Below are positions 35,351-46,420 of a DNA stretch of 64,000 nt, piece after piece (position 1 is the first letter of the stretch; every line of letters begins with the position of its first letter). The notes under the pieces were generated by a model that saw only the letters and a program-made list of their open reading frames with translations, was not told the origin of the DNA and did no database searches. Made by a program: the position numbers and the translations under genes. This DNA comes from Rhyacophila brunnea (taxonomy: Eukaryota; Arthropoda; Insecta; Trichoptera; Rhyacophilidae): the NCBI GenBank assembly GCA_022495005.1, contig JAGYXB010001801.1:806001-870000 (forward strand), written 5' to 3'.

Positions 35351-36565
35351 ATTAATTGTCAACATTTATGTCTCTAGATCTTAAATTTCAATAAAATATA
35401 ATATGTTAAGTATTTACTGTACTTTTTATTTCTTGAATATATTAAATTTAACTATAAATAGCCTTAAAATTAATAAAACAGGCAAAATTTTAATTGGTGT
35501 TGCAATACTTTCGAGTACCAATTTTGCAACGCTTGAGTCCAAATGTGCATAATTATGCCCATGCTGGAAAACTAGGAAAATTCAATGAAAAAAATAAAAT
35601 AAAAATATTTTTGTCTTATTTGGGTCTCTATCACACGGAATCAACATAGAGATAATTTTTTTACCTCTCAGAATTAATTCAGGTCTGAACGGGTTAAAAC
35701 GCTGATGCTTATACTTAGTCTAATGTAATTGTATACCTATTAAATTTTATATTGTGTAAATTTTGTGTTGACGTGTTACTTTGGTATTGTATAAATAAGG
35801 GAAAACAATTCAACACAATGTCACTCAAATCAAGTCACTCGACTCAGAGTAATTAGCAAGTAACTATCATTGTATAAATACGCTGCTAAATAAATCTCAC
35901 CATACGACATCGAAGACTTCGTCATTACTATCATCCTCTACCTACGCATCGACACCACACTGGAGTGACCTCAACAGTGGCGACCAACAGCCAACAGATA
36001 TAGCGTATTTCAAAAAAATACTACCTTATTCTTAGGTCAATAATTATAATAAAACAATCATTATTCGTAGGATGTTTTAACACATTTGAATGGTCAAAGA
36101 CATAGCTTATAATCAGTATCTTTAGAATTATCTTCAAATGTGGTGATCTTGCCCATTTTTTGAATAATAAAATGCCTAATTCTTGTCAAATTTGGGATCA
36201 CAGAGATTATAATATATTTTTTTATTGTACATATTTCACTATATAATATTAACATAAATTTTACTAATAGTTTTATAAATGCGTTTAAAAATTAATAAAA
36301 CTAAAAAATCTTAACACCACTGCACATGTACTGAAATAAGACTATATTCTAAAACATTTGATCGAGAGGTTTAAAAGAATACTATTTTATGTAATAAAAA
36401 TACTTTACGCAGTCATCAAATGTTTAAAATAAAATATATAAAGGACAATAAGGCTTCAAAGTTATATAAATAGATTATCTACAACGTTTAAGAAATATCC
36501 AGGCTAATGCTTTTAAAATACCATAAAATCTCGATTTTGACTTACGTTCACACTCATCCGGAAAG

Positions 36566-38767
36566 TGAAAGATGGGAGTTCAAGTTCAACTCGCTGCAAC
36601 TTTTTTTTAAGGATTTTTTCCTAAAATTTCCTAAATGTTTTTTACATGGTTAACATTGGTTTATTCATTCTCTCCTTAAAAATATTAAAATTATTTTTAT
36701 TATTATATGCTTGCTTGCGTTACTCGATATTCTAAACGAACCTATAAGTAGTTCATTAAATACTAACAAGTGGGTGTGATTGCGAAGTTAAGAGTCATTT
36801 TGAAGTTAGTCAAAAAAATAAAGTCGATTCCACGATTTTGTACTACTTAGTCATGTTTTTATTAATAAAAAGGTGTTTATTCATAAACGTTGTTGCGTTT
36901 TATAAATGAAAATAAAAATATTTCATAGAAAACTAATGAGCAATTAATAATACAAAATGCTCGTAGATCGAGTTTTCTCGATTCTGCTTTACGGAAATCT
37001 GAACGAACGTGTTTGTCTCAATGCAAGTGATATTATAAAGCCATTAACCAGCGTTAATCAGAGAATGTAAACCTTTTTTGTTTTAATAATATCTAATAAA
37101 AATTGTCATTAAAATAAAAAAAACTATAATATGGTGTAATTTAAATTAAAACTATGTTTAATAATAATCAGGACCGATTTCGTCCGCTTCAATGGGACAT
37201 CGTCAATTAATAACAACATAATATTTATATATTTACAGATATATCTAACAAATTTTAAGGGCGAAATTATTTTTGAAGATTTATGGACAATAATTATATA
37301 AAATATCAAGAATTGAAATTCTGTTTTAAAATAAATCAATTAAATTTACCTAGTTTTTTCAGAATTTATTAGTATAATCGTTTTTAGGTTTTTAAGCTGC
37401 ATAAAATCATTATTGAAATTTAATAATTGTTAGTTATATCTAAGTAATAAAATTAATTTACATATCTTCAATAAATAATTTCGCTTTTAAAGTTTCTTGT
37501 GGTTAGTTACGATTACATACTCAATAATATAGCTTGCAAATGCGGCGCTAGTTTTTCGCGTTGCAATTTTATTGTTATCTCCCTAGGGGGGGGGGAGGGG
37601 AGCATAGGCACCTAGCGGAAAAATACGAAGCTTGCAATTTGAGACATTTTTTTGATAGTTTACAATTTCAACTGTATTAATTAATAAATATGTATCTGAA
37701 AACTTTAAAAAGATTTTTTTAAGTCAAAGATAAATTAATAAAAACAATTTTGTAAAAAAAATGTGAATTTGTTGCATATTTAGGTACGTCACGAATAACG
37801 TTATTATTTCATTATATTTATGGTCATATTTATTATTAAAATTTAGTTTATTAAGTTTTCAATTTTTTACAGTGTAGATTTTTGACTATTTCATCGTTTT
37901 AATATTTTTTATATTTATTTAAAAAAAACATCGATTTTTATAAAAATATAAATGTGTATAACTTGAAATGCTTTTTATTTAATAAAATAAATATTCTGTG
38001 AATCCTCAATGTATCTGCATAATATGTAGGTACATACACACATTGTCTCATGGCCTGCTCTACGTATTAATTGCTGTTTGGCCAAACGCTGTCCCGCGCG
38101 CCACGGGTTGGCCACCTGAAAACGAGCTCTTTCGATTGAAACGCGTGGGAGAAAACCTGACAGCTTCACTGTTTGTTTTTCAAATCGATCTGGAATAGTA
38201 ATTTATTATTAAATTAAACTAGCATTTATTATTCACGGTTACCATACGTCAATGTATGCATGCCTGACCTAACGTTTGTTTACCTCAATGCACATAAGAA
38301 TCTGCCATAGTCTACATACAATATGCTAAAAGGAGGATTTTATCGGAGATTTCAAACAAAATAGTTATCTAAATATTCATTTATGTAGTGTTTTTCTTAT
38401 TTAAAGGGAAAAGAGATTGCCCATTTCACAATAAAAACAATAAAAAATATTGATTACATTGTATAGAACGTACGATTTTACATTGCTTTAATTTAAATTA
38501 TGGTAGCAATAATTACCTTTTTAGTCAGCAGTATGTTTATATGTTTTTTTTTTAAACATAAATGTTTAATACAATGTAATGATCAGATTTAACAACTGAG
38601 TAACAGTGGATACACGGAAAAAGCTCGAAAGCTCTTAATAGTTGTATAATGTATAGTTACTGATATCTAAACTAAACACAATATCTTAAAAATAGTGGAT
38701 CCTATAGTGGATGGTGGCCTTCATATTTTAATTCTTTTTGATAACCAAGGCTGTGTTAGTATTAATT
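36566..38767. other. AT-rich stretch with one solo D arm and a G-run
   Basis: AGGACCGATTTCGTCCGCTT at about 37170 is one arm of the D hairpin family. A run of about ten G, then GAGGGG, lies at 37585-37600. Otherwise AT-rich with no coding evidence. Confidence 0.45.
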
Positions 38768-39110
38768 TCTTCTTCTTAGTCCATATCCGCACTTTAGAGC
38801 ATATTGACACTACGTGGTGTCTCCAAGAATCCCTGTCGCTTGTCAGTCTTCCGACATGTTCCCAAGTCATGCCGGCATATCCCAGTTCTACGTTGTACAC
38901 CCTGTGGATGAAACTGTGGACTTGAATAAAAGGAAATCGAAGTTGAGATTCTTCAGGCATTCGATGTGACGATAGACTGTATGGTCCGCCTTCTCATCTT
39001 CTCTTTACACCCACCGCACGTTTAGTATTCTTGGAACTCTGTATACGATTACTCTGAGCCTTCTGTCATGTCATGAGTCGCTACCATAAAGCAGCTTCGT
39101 CGGAATAGGT
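38768..39110 (-). pseudogene. LINE reverse-transcriptase tail
   Basis: The minus strand reads AGMTWEHVGRLTSDRDSWRH, preceded upstream (toward 39100) by LLYGSDS and DHTVYRHIECLKNLNF-like broken frames. These correspond to the LLYG-ETW ... W-GHV-RMPE ... DR-WR pattern. Same family as the tail at 34590-34882. Multiple frameshifts. Confidence 0.65.
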
Positions 39111-39399
39111 ATAAGCGCCGAACAAGTTGCATTTGGTTTTAACAGTTTTAACCATTCTCATGAGATGTGCACCCATAAGTATTTAAAGTTGTCGGCACCC
39201 CGTCAATTATTAATTTACAATTTGTTATCAAAGGATACAGTATTGTACAGCTACGTTAGCAATTCAAGAGCTTCGTGTAGTCGCTGTAGGTACTTTGGTC
39301 AGTTTAACTTTAACATATCCACGCTATATGACTGAGTAGTTAAGCCGTTTACCTGAGAATCGGAAGGATATCAGTTATTAAATAAATTGACGTGGGTTT

Positions 39400-39500
39400 T
39401 CGCCGGTGGGCGGACGAGGCTTGCCCTCCCTCGCAGATCGCCGCCCACCATCACGTGGATTAGCATAACTCTCGGCGATATCCGCGGCGCAATAATTATT
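39400..39500. other. GC-rich hairpin-forming block
   Basis: GGTGGGCGG at 39405-39413 pairs with CCGCCCACC at 39441-39449. The surrounding 100 bp are GC-rich. No RNA class recognised. Confidence 0.4.
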
Positions 39501-39604
39501 GCCTACTGCCAGTCACCAGGTACTTTATTATGAATCGTCATCACTCATTAGCATCGTCAATCAATACATTGTTGCCATGTCAGTTGGCAGATTTTTAAAT
39601 GATC

Positions 39605-39745
39605 TGTGATTCAAGCTCATTCGTTCATTCATCATCGGTACTGCAACCCAATGCGGGTCTTGGCCGCCTGCAGGAAACGTCTCCACTGCCTTCGAGCCTG
39701 TCGCAAGTTCAGCTTAGTCTCGGTCTAATGAGCCTATTGCCAAGA
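39605..39745 (-). pseudogene. Retroelement 3' tail fragment
   Basis: The minus strand reads KLNLRQARRQWRRFLQAAKT then RIGLQYR and two stops. This looks like the extreme C-terminus of a non-LTR polyprotein (DR-WR-FL-AAKTR-GL). Family uncertain. Confidence 0.45.
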
Positions 39746-39839
39746 GGAGTCTCTTCCTTCTTCCGGGCACCGACTGATTTCGCAATTGTCGATTTTTTTA
39801 GTAATCTCGAAGGGGTGCGGGCACAGAAAAGGAAATAAA

Positions 39840-41460
39840 TAGAACTCCGATCTCCTATTCTACAAACGTTTGAAAGTGAAGCAGGATTTTAGTAGTGTGA
39901 GTAAATGTGTGGACGCAAAAAAAATGACCTTCGTAGCACGCACAGAGCCGCATTATTGATAACTACTTTCAGTAGAAAGACTTAATACGAAACATATTTT
40001 AAATACTTACATATTACTAATATTAGTGTTTTAACGCGTTTTTAAATTAACATACATACTTATTAATTTCACACACAATTAGGAATATACTTTCTAGAAA
40101 TTAAAAAAAGGATATTAATTTGGTTTTTTAGAAAGTATATTTATATGAAATGAATGAACATAAATAACATTGTACAGAATAATTATGAAAAATATTAAAT
40201 ATAATTATAAAAATCCCATTCAACTTATACGTCACATAATATATAAGATTAAGTAATAACAAGATAAGTACAGCAATATTTACATACAACAGGTAATTCT
40301 ATATAGGTATAACATTAATCGCATTTATAATAATATATTAACAGAAAGCATACATTTTGTCTTATACCTAACTTACTGTCATCCATCAAACACACATTTT
40401 ATTAATGGTGTGGGTTGAAAAAATCAATCTAATAAACAATAATGATGGGACCCATGTAGGGCTTCCAATTATTATTAACCAGAGGAAAATTACTTACTAT
40501 CCAGTTAGCGGTTAGTTTGCTTATTTACATTATTTACAATATATTTGTATACAAACAAAATTATTTACGGGCAAGACAAGACGTGTACCTACTCAATTTA
40601 GGGGATTAAGCAAAAAACCCAAAGCAGTTGTCGATATCCCACAGCTCTATAGATTTGCCGTGGATATCTAAGCCACGCGTAATCCTTAAAGACCGCCGCG
40701 CTATTATTTATTCTATGGAATTTGTCTCACACTATATCAATAACAATAAAAGTAAGCCATTTAAAGGGTAAGTAAGTAATAAAGTAATTTAGGCAGGCGA
40801 TTTTATTACTTGAGTGAAGACTGAGTTGTTGATTATTTGTTACGACGCGACGTTTTTGAAAAAGCTTTCACATGTTATTTTCGCGGTTTGTCTCTTTAGT
40901 TCATATACCTACTAATAATTATATAATAATAACCCGGTTTTCGGTTAGTTTACATATCCGCGGTTACCCAGTTAGCAGGTTTCAGTAAAAACAGGGTTGG
41001 AAGCTCTAGATCTATTAACACGCTATTCATTTTTCGTATACAAATATGAAAAACGACGGTACGGACGTAAATAAGAAAATATTATACACGATTTATTCAA
41101 TCGAGACAGGGAGAAAAACCAAATATCAACTTTTTGACTTTTCTGTCGCATGTATAATGGAAGATCTCTCTAAACATGGCATTATCACTTCCCTTCCGAC
41201 TAAATATAGGTAGGTACACAATACATCTACGGTGAGCAATAATACATAACTGAAACATTTAATGACTTCAAAATAAAGTGATAGTCAGCAATTACAAGGT
41301 TTTGTGTCTGCTTATGGTAGTCGAGATGGATATCCAAAACAAGGTACCTATTTGGAATGATAAAATGATCATGGCTATGTCAAAATGCCGACGGAGATTA
41401 GGTATGTCGACGTAGTTTTAAAATTTGAAATAATATAGCTAGCCATGTGTTTTTTTTTAA
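39840..41460. other. AT-rich stretch; nothing recognised
   Basis: No coding potential, tRNA or transposon end that I can support. Confidence 0.45.
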
Positions 41461-41464
41461 TTCA

Positions 41465-41640
41465 TAATCGGCGGCAGTGCGTAAGGTACTGGCCTTCCAT
41501 CCCAGATGATGAGTTCTGGGTTCGATCCCGGTGAAGTCAAAATATATTTACATAATCTAATATGTAAATTCCTTAAGCCTGGGAGTTTTACCACTATTAT
41601 TGGGCTTCACGGCCTGTTATGGTGTTTAATAAAGAAACAA
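41465..41640 (+). mobile_element. tRNA-derived SINE (family S, copy 2)
   Basis: Head with AGTGCGTAAGGTACTGG and B box GGGTTCGATCCCGG, body GCCTGGGAGTTTTACCAC, tail TTGGGCTTCACGGCCTG followed by TTTAATAAAG. Shares the body and tail with 20555-20705 and 63680-63855. Confidence 0.65.
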
Positions 41641-41818
41641 ATAATAATTATAAAAAATAATACAGCCCCTTTATAAACATTATATATGTATACAATACTT
41701 ATGTGTTTACGTTATTTCTTGATAATAGAAAGTAACATTCAGACCATCGACATCTAATTCAAATATAATTTTCTACAGTAAATATTTTACTATATAACTA
41801 TAACAATACTAACCTAAC

Positions 41819-41844
41819 ATGATCTTGATCTTGATCTTGATCCC
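41819..41844. repeat. (GATCTT)n microsatellite
   Basis: About four tandem copies of GATCTT, the last imperfect. Confidence 0.8.
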
Positions 41845-42329
41845 GTGGAAATCTGTTATGCCAAAAGTCAATTCTTAGTATAATATCATTAATTATTCAT
41901 AACATATTTATCTCTTCATTTTGTGATTAAAATGAATATTGACAGTAAATAAATGCACATTTACCTATGCATATTGCATACGCAACTGTATAAATCATTA
42001 TTATAAACAAAACAGTTATAATTGATTATAATAAATATTATCTAATATTCCCTGTCTGAAATGCGGCCCTGTTATTCAAACAAAACACACGTATTATATG
42101 CATACAATGGTGTGCGTCGCACTTTCCAAATACACCCAATATTGTTTGTGCGTCGTCAAATACCACGCGTAAAATTAATTTTAATTCATGTTAAGATATT
42201 GACATATATATTCAAAATAACAACAAAAATATGCTTTCTTGTGAAATGTAGTTGCGCTATTTGTTTTATTTTTCATATTTGTATCGCTACTACAACCTTT
42301 TACTGAACATATTGCCATTTTCAATTTTA

Positions 42330-42501
42330 AATTAACATAAAACCGAGAGCACTGAGGCAGTTGTCAGACCGACGCACAAGTTTAGAGTGACGTTTTCTGA
42401 ACACGCGGTTTAAGTTTACCTTACTCGAGATCGGTTGCTTGCGTAGCCTTACCGGTTGGGTATTTCAGTTCCCTATATTTCTGAGTTCCCTGGGTGCGGG
42501 T
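42330..42501 (+). promoter_or_regulatory. Candidate MRTF promoter-proximal untranslated exon
   Basis: A less AT-rich block 1.1 kb upstream of the MRTF exon, with an initiator-like TTGTCAGACC and ending in GGGT|GTGAGTAAG, a strong splice donor at 42502. It contains no ATG-led frame that would join the exon at 43632 in phase, so it would be a 5' UTR exon. This is inference only. Confidence 0.25.
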
Positions 42502-42629
42502 GTGAGTAAGGAAGTGCTCACATGTTGGTTTTTATGTAATTTCTATTGTTAATGGTAATATATTTACTTGCATACTCATAAATATGTTCCACACGCAATT
42601 TATAACCTAGATCAGTGTTTAGGAATATG

Positions 42630-42960
42630 ATGTTTTGTGTTTGTTTAATTATTCATACGAATTTTTCTAATTGACGAAGTGCTTGCACCATCATAGTAAT
42701 CGGGCTTAGTGACTCGGATTTCATATTTAGGCATATTCAGGGTTTCGGACAATTAATCTTACGAATTGTTCTAATTGAGAAATTTTGCACTAATCGGGCT
42801 TAGTGACCCGGGTTTCACCTTTTAGGTTCAATATTTTCATGTTTTGTGTTTATATTTGATTATACTTATGAATCATTCTAATTGTCCAAATATTTGCACT
42901 CTTACATATTATTAATCAAGCTTAGTGAGCCGGGTTTTGCCTTTCGGTATCTTCAGGCAA
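42630..42960. repeat. Degenerate tandem repeat, three units of about 125 bp
   Basis: AATCGGGCTTAGTGACTCGG, AATCGGGCTTAGTGACCCGG and AATCAAGCTTAGTGAGCCGG recur in the same order with TTTTGTGTTT and TTCTAATTG blocks between them. Confidence 0.7.
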
Positions 42961-43631
42961 TACATAGTACCTACATATGGTAAATATACAGTGTGCAGAT
43001 TAGAGTGACTTACTGTTTATATACTAAATTGACATCTTTAATAAAATATCGTAAAACTGGCATTCATACGTAAAGAATTGATCAGATACCCTTCTCAGAA
43101 TCTTCATCATCGTAGATAATAATAGTGTCACAATAATAATGCACGTGCATTGATTTACTGGCAACAATAATGTATAATTTAAACTATTGCGACAATAATT
43201 GATTACACACAAAAGTGCCAACTGTCTCGCCAATCCCATTCTTCAAGCGTAGGTGAAAGCGTTTATTGTAATTGTGTGGTGCAATTTGACAGGTTTGGAT
43301 AGGTTGTGAAAATCGATAAACGTCAAAATGTTCTTCGCGGTTATAGTTCGAATTTATTTCGGCAGGTTCGCCACCATCGTTATCGTGCGCATGCGCATAT
43401 GTCATGTAAGTTGGAATTGTCGCGTGAAAATTCAACAACGCCGCTAAACTCTTTCAATCCATGCATTGAGTCTTACAAATACATGTTTTTAAATTTTCAT
43501 TTTATTGTTTTGCAAACTGCAACCGGACTATAAGTTTAACACAAATTAAACGATGTTATGAAATTATTTATAAATTGGTATTGCATTAAATAGATTTTGT
43601 GATACTAATTATACGCGTTGTCAATTTGCAG

Positions 43632-43931
43632 AGTCGACGCACAGCTCAGCGTCGGAGGAGAGCGGCGGGTCGTGGCGGGTGACGCTCGACCGCGATCTCG
43701 TCGAGACGCTGAGCGCCATCTACCCGGAGTGGTTCCTGCCGCAGCACCAGCAGCAAGCGCCGCAGCACCCGCCGCGGGCGATGGCGGGCGCTGCGCCCTC
43801 GCCAACCGCCCCTCCCGCCCCCCCTCCTCTGCCGCCGCCGCCACCAACAGCGTCCCCCCGCTCCGCTCACTCATCGCACGTCACCGTCGACGCCACCCCA
43901 CTGCAGCAAGCCATGGACAAGAATAAAGAAT
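43632..43931 (+). CDS. Mrtf: Internal exon of myocardin-related transcription factor (MRTF), proline-rich N-terminal part
   Basis: Seen: a 300-nt open stretch that is very GC-rich against AT-rich surroundings. It is preceded by a TTTGCAG acceptor and followed by a GTGAGT donor. The first two bases finish a split codon, then 99 codons follow and one base is left over, so both borders are phase 1. The peptide begins STHSSASEESGG, contains TLDRDLVETLSAIYPEWFLP, then a Gln/Pro/Ala-rich segment with a run of five prolines, and ends with AMDKNKE. Joined to the exon at 60363 it reads NKES-LKVKLMLRR, which is how I recall insect MRTF entering its first RPEL motif. MRTFs are SRF coactivators held in the cytoplasm by G-actin. 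The gene assignment rests mainly on the downstream RPEL exon. The start codon is not in this exon unless an alternative promoter uses an internal ATG (43781 or 43912). Confidence 0.78.
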
Positions 43932-44274
43932 GTGAGTACCTACCGTCTTTCATCATGCAAATCTCTTTTTCTCCCTTTGGTCGGACATCGTTGCCATTTT
44001 GTCTATTTGTGTGCCCTTTGCAAATAATAGCCTGCAAGTTACATATGGGTGGTTCACAATAATTATGGACCAAGTCCATCAAAATGGATCCTGAGATATT
44101 TGGACCTAAAGATAAAACCTTTTGTAAAATTTAGGAATCATTTTCCGTTTTTTTGTGCCTCGGAATGTCACAGGAGTACTCACCCAAGACTGAAATCACC
44201 ACACACTGTGACAAAACTACGAAAATCCATGGTAAAGAAGAGTATAGAAAAATAAATTTTAAATTTTAGAACAC

Positions 44275-44586
44275 CAGTGGGTCTATTCTATGCTTATCGA
44301 CCGCTAAAGTGATAAAGTGAAAAATATTATCAAACTTAGGGTAGGTTTGTATCAAAATATTAGCACTTATTGTAACAATTACACGAAACCGGTTTTTATT
44401 GTTGCAATAAGTGCTATATTTTAACAGCACCTATCTTGCTGCTGTTAAAATATCGCACTTATTGCAACAATAAAAACCGGCTACGTGTAATTGTTACAAT
44501 AAGTGCTAATATTTTGATACAAACCTACCCTAAGTTTGATACTATTTATCAATTTAGTGTTCGATAAGTATAGAATAGACCCACTG
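44275..44586. mobile_element. 312-bp hairpin MITE in the MRTF intron
   Basis: CAGTGGGTCTATTC opens and GAATAGACCCACTG closes. The arms of about 150 nt pair nearly throughout, around a loop ACCTATCTTG. There is no coding capacity. The flanking eight bases (TAGAACAC and TTGGACTT) do not match, so the superfamily is open. It sits 343 nt downstream of the MRTF splice donor. Confidence 0.82.
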
Positions 44587-45420
44587 TTGGACTTGAGCAT
44601 TTGAGTAGAACGCCCGTGTCGAATAGAAAGTAAAATTGTTGTTACCAGAATCTCCTATATATTATTATCCTAAGAGATTTTGGAAAATACGTCAACTTTT
44701 TTATTTAAATACCACTTTGTTGATTATTAAAGGAATTCACTTCAATTTTTGGAGTCTCGAATCTACTTCCATTTGAATCGGGCACAATCTGATAAAACTC
44801 GACACAATCACAGATAAAATCATTTTAAAATCGCGTTTTACATCCGTCACCACACATTTTCGCTACTTTACTGTCTATCTACCGCAAATTGATTATAATG
44901 TCGCTTAATACTTTCTGTATAATCGAAATTTCAGAAATCAGAATTAATATTCCACAAATCTATTCAAATCTGTAAGTAGCACATTGGCGCACTATTGAGT
45001 TTGAACTAGAAATAAATACATCTTTCCTCACTAATTACTACGAAAATATAATCTAAAACCATGTCACTGCTTTTTATCTGTCAAACTTATAGCCTAATGA
45101 TTGTCATTTGTTTTCTTTCGCAAAACAAGTTCATTTGACGTGTCAGAATTCAAATTTAGAATTTGCAGAATTAATCGAAAAAATGTGACATTTCTATTAG
45201 CACCCATAAATAATCAATATCAATCAAGATGAGTTTTCTATTAATTAATAACGAATTTGATTTTTTTTTAAATACTTCGTTGTTCACCTAATTACCTAGG
45301 CTACTAATTTCCATAGATATAGTCATATTAAGTTGCCATTGCAAACAATGAAATAAATCAATACGAATTGTTATAGTTGACAAAATGTGTGATATTGTAT
45401 AATATCTACCTATTTTTACC
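44587..45420. other. Intron sequence without recognised element
   Basis: AT-rich, no coding signal. Confidence 0.5.
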
Positions 45421-46420
45421 ATCCTTATCATCATCAATCTGGACCTATCCACTGCTGGATGAAAGCCTCCTCAGCCTTATTCTACTCCTTACTTACACAT
45501 GAAAATCAGTGATATTATACTATCTATATTTATAATGCCATTTTTATCACGAGCCTTAATAAATCCACTGCTGGATGACGGCCTCTCTACGTTGATTGTA
45601 TTATTGATAGTCTTGAATTTCATCATCATCATCAATCCACTGCTGGACGAAGGGTTCCGCAACGTGATTCTACGACTATCGGTTTAACGAATTTGTGATA
45701 TTATACCTATTTCTATCATCCTTATCATCATCGACCTGAACCAATCCACTGCTGGATAAAGGCCTCCCATAGCCTGATTATACTCCTTTCTGTCATATGA
45801 ATTGCTGTATTTAAATCGGTGATATTATATTTATCGACATATTCATATCGTCACCATCATCAACCACAATCAATCCACTGCTGGATGAAGGGTTCCGCTA
45901 CCTGATTCTACTACTATAGGTTTAACGAATTTGTGATATTATACCTATTTCTATCGTCCTTATCATCATCGACCTGAACCAATCCACTGCTGGATAAAGG
46001 CCTCCCTAGCCTGATTCTACTCCTTTATGTCATTTGAATTGCTGTATGTATCAAAATTGGTGATATTATAGGTATCTATTTATATTGCCATTAGCATCAT
46101 GAGCCTGAATCAATCCACTGATGGATGAAGGCCTTTCTAATTTGTTTGTATTTCTGTCGATCATATGAATTGCTATATTTATCAAAATTGCTGATATTAT
46201 ATTTACCCATTCATAATATCGTCATTATCATCATCAATCAAGATCAATCCACTGCCGGATGAAGGTTATCCCAACCTAATTCTACTCTTCTTAGTCACAT
46301 AAACTGCCATATTTTTTTTAAATTTGTGGTTTTATATACCTACCTATTTATATCGTCATCAACCTGTATCAATCCACTGCTGAATGAAGGCCTCTTTAAG
46401 CTAATTCCACATTTTTAGGT
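45420..46420. repeat. Nine-copy tandem array (CCACTGCTGGATGAAGGCCT units)
   Basis: The core CCACTGCTGGA (or one-base variants) starts at about 45449, 45565, 45637, 45746, 45875, 45984, 46115, 46249 and 46375. Copies are preceded by CATCATCATC-rich sequence and followed by CTGATTCTACTCC-like text and GATATTATA. Spacing is about 72-134 bp. Two 238-bp blocks (45637-45874 and 45875-46112) are closest to each other, giving a higher-order repeat. Confidence 0.85.

Larger units (their letters stand above)
34058..35693 (+). mobile_element. Element G: TTAA-flanked piggyBac-type transposon, decayed
   Basis: TTAA at 34054-34057 and 35694-35697. Terminal inverted repeats are CGCATTCAGACC at the left and, inverted, CCCGTTCAGACC at the right. 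Three copies of a TGTGCATAATTATGCACA-type palindrome lie at 34073, 34424 and 35543. The interior contains piggyBac transposase fragments and a LINE tail. It is inserted in the LTR remnant. Confidence 0.78.
33727..35995 (+). mobile_element. LTR-retroelement remnant inserted in B3 (AGATA duplications)
   Basis: AGATA at 33722-33726 and 35996-36000 flank the insert. Removing the insert and one AGATA restores an ungapped match to B2. The sequence starts TGTAGTGG. Near its end it has TATAAATA boxes (35787, 35876), a CTAAATAAATCTC polyadenylation-like site and GACCTCAACA at 35967-35976, followed by TGGCGACC, a primer-binding-site-like word. So it looks like a single LTR plus the start of the internal region. 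Without the nested element the LTR is about 0.6 kb. Confidence 0.65.
33590..36565. mobile_element. Element B3: half of a B foldback element, interrupted
   Basis: 33605-33726 (GGTACATGTTCAAACACGCG ... GTAGCTTAACCACTGGG) and 36001-36552 (TAGCGTATTTC ... CGATTTTGACTTACG) together match the right half of B2 (58880-59564) in order. The middle (33727-35995) is an LTR-element insertion. The outer TTAA end has decayed. Only one arm is present, so it no longer folds back. Confidence 0.72.

Noticed and set aside
43605..43874. 89-codon minus-strand frame and another overlapping plus frame at the MRTF exon
   Set aside because: Open only because the exon is GC-rich and lacks AT-rich stops. The splice-consistent MRTF frame explains the region.
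44275..44586. hAT assignment of the intron hairpin
   Set aside because: Ends start CAGTG, but the flanking eight bases differ. Superfamily left open.
45420..46420. CRISPR-like array
   Set aside because: Repeat cores are short, spacing is irregular and the spacers are themselves repeated. The context is eukaryotic intron.
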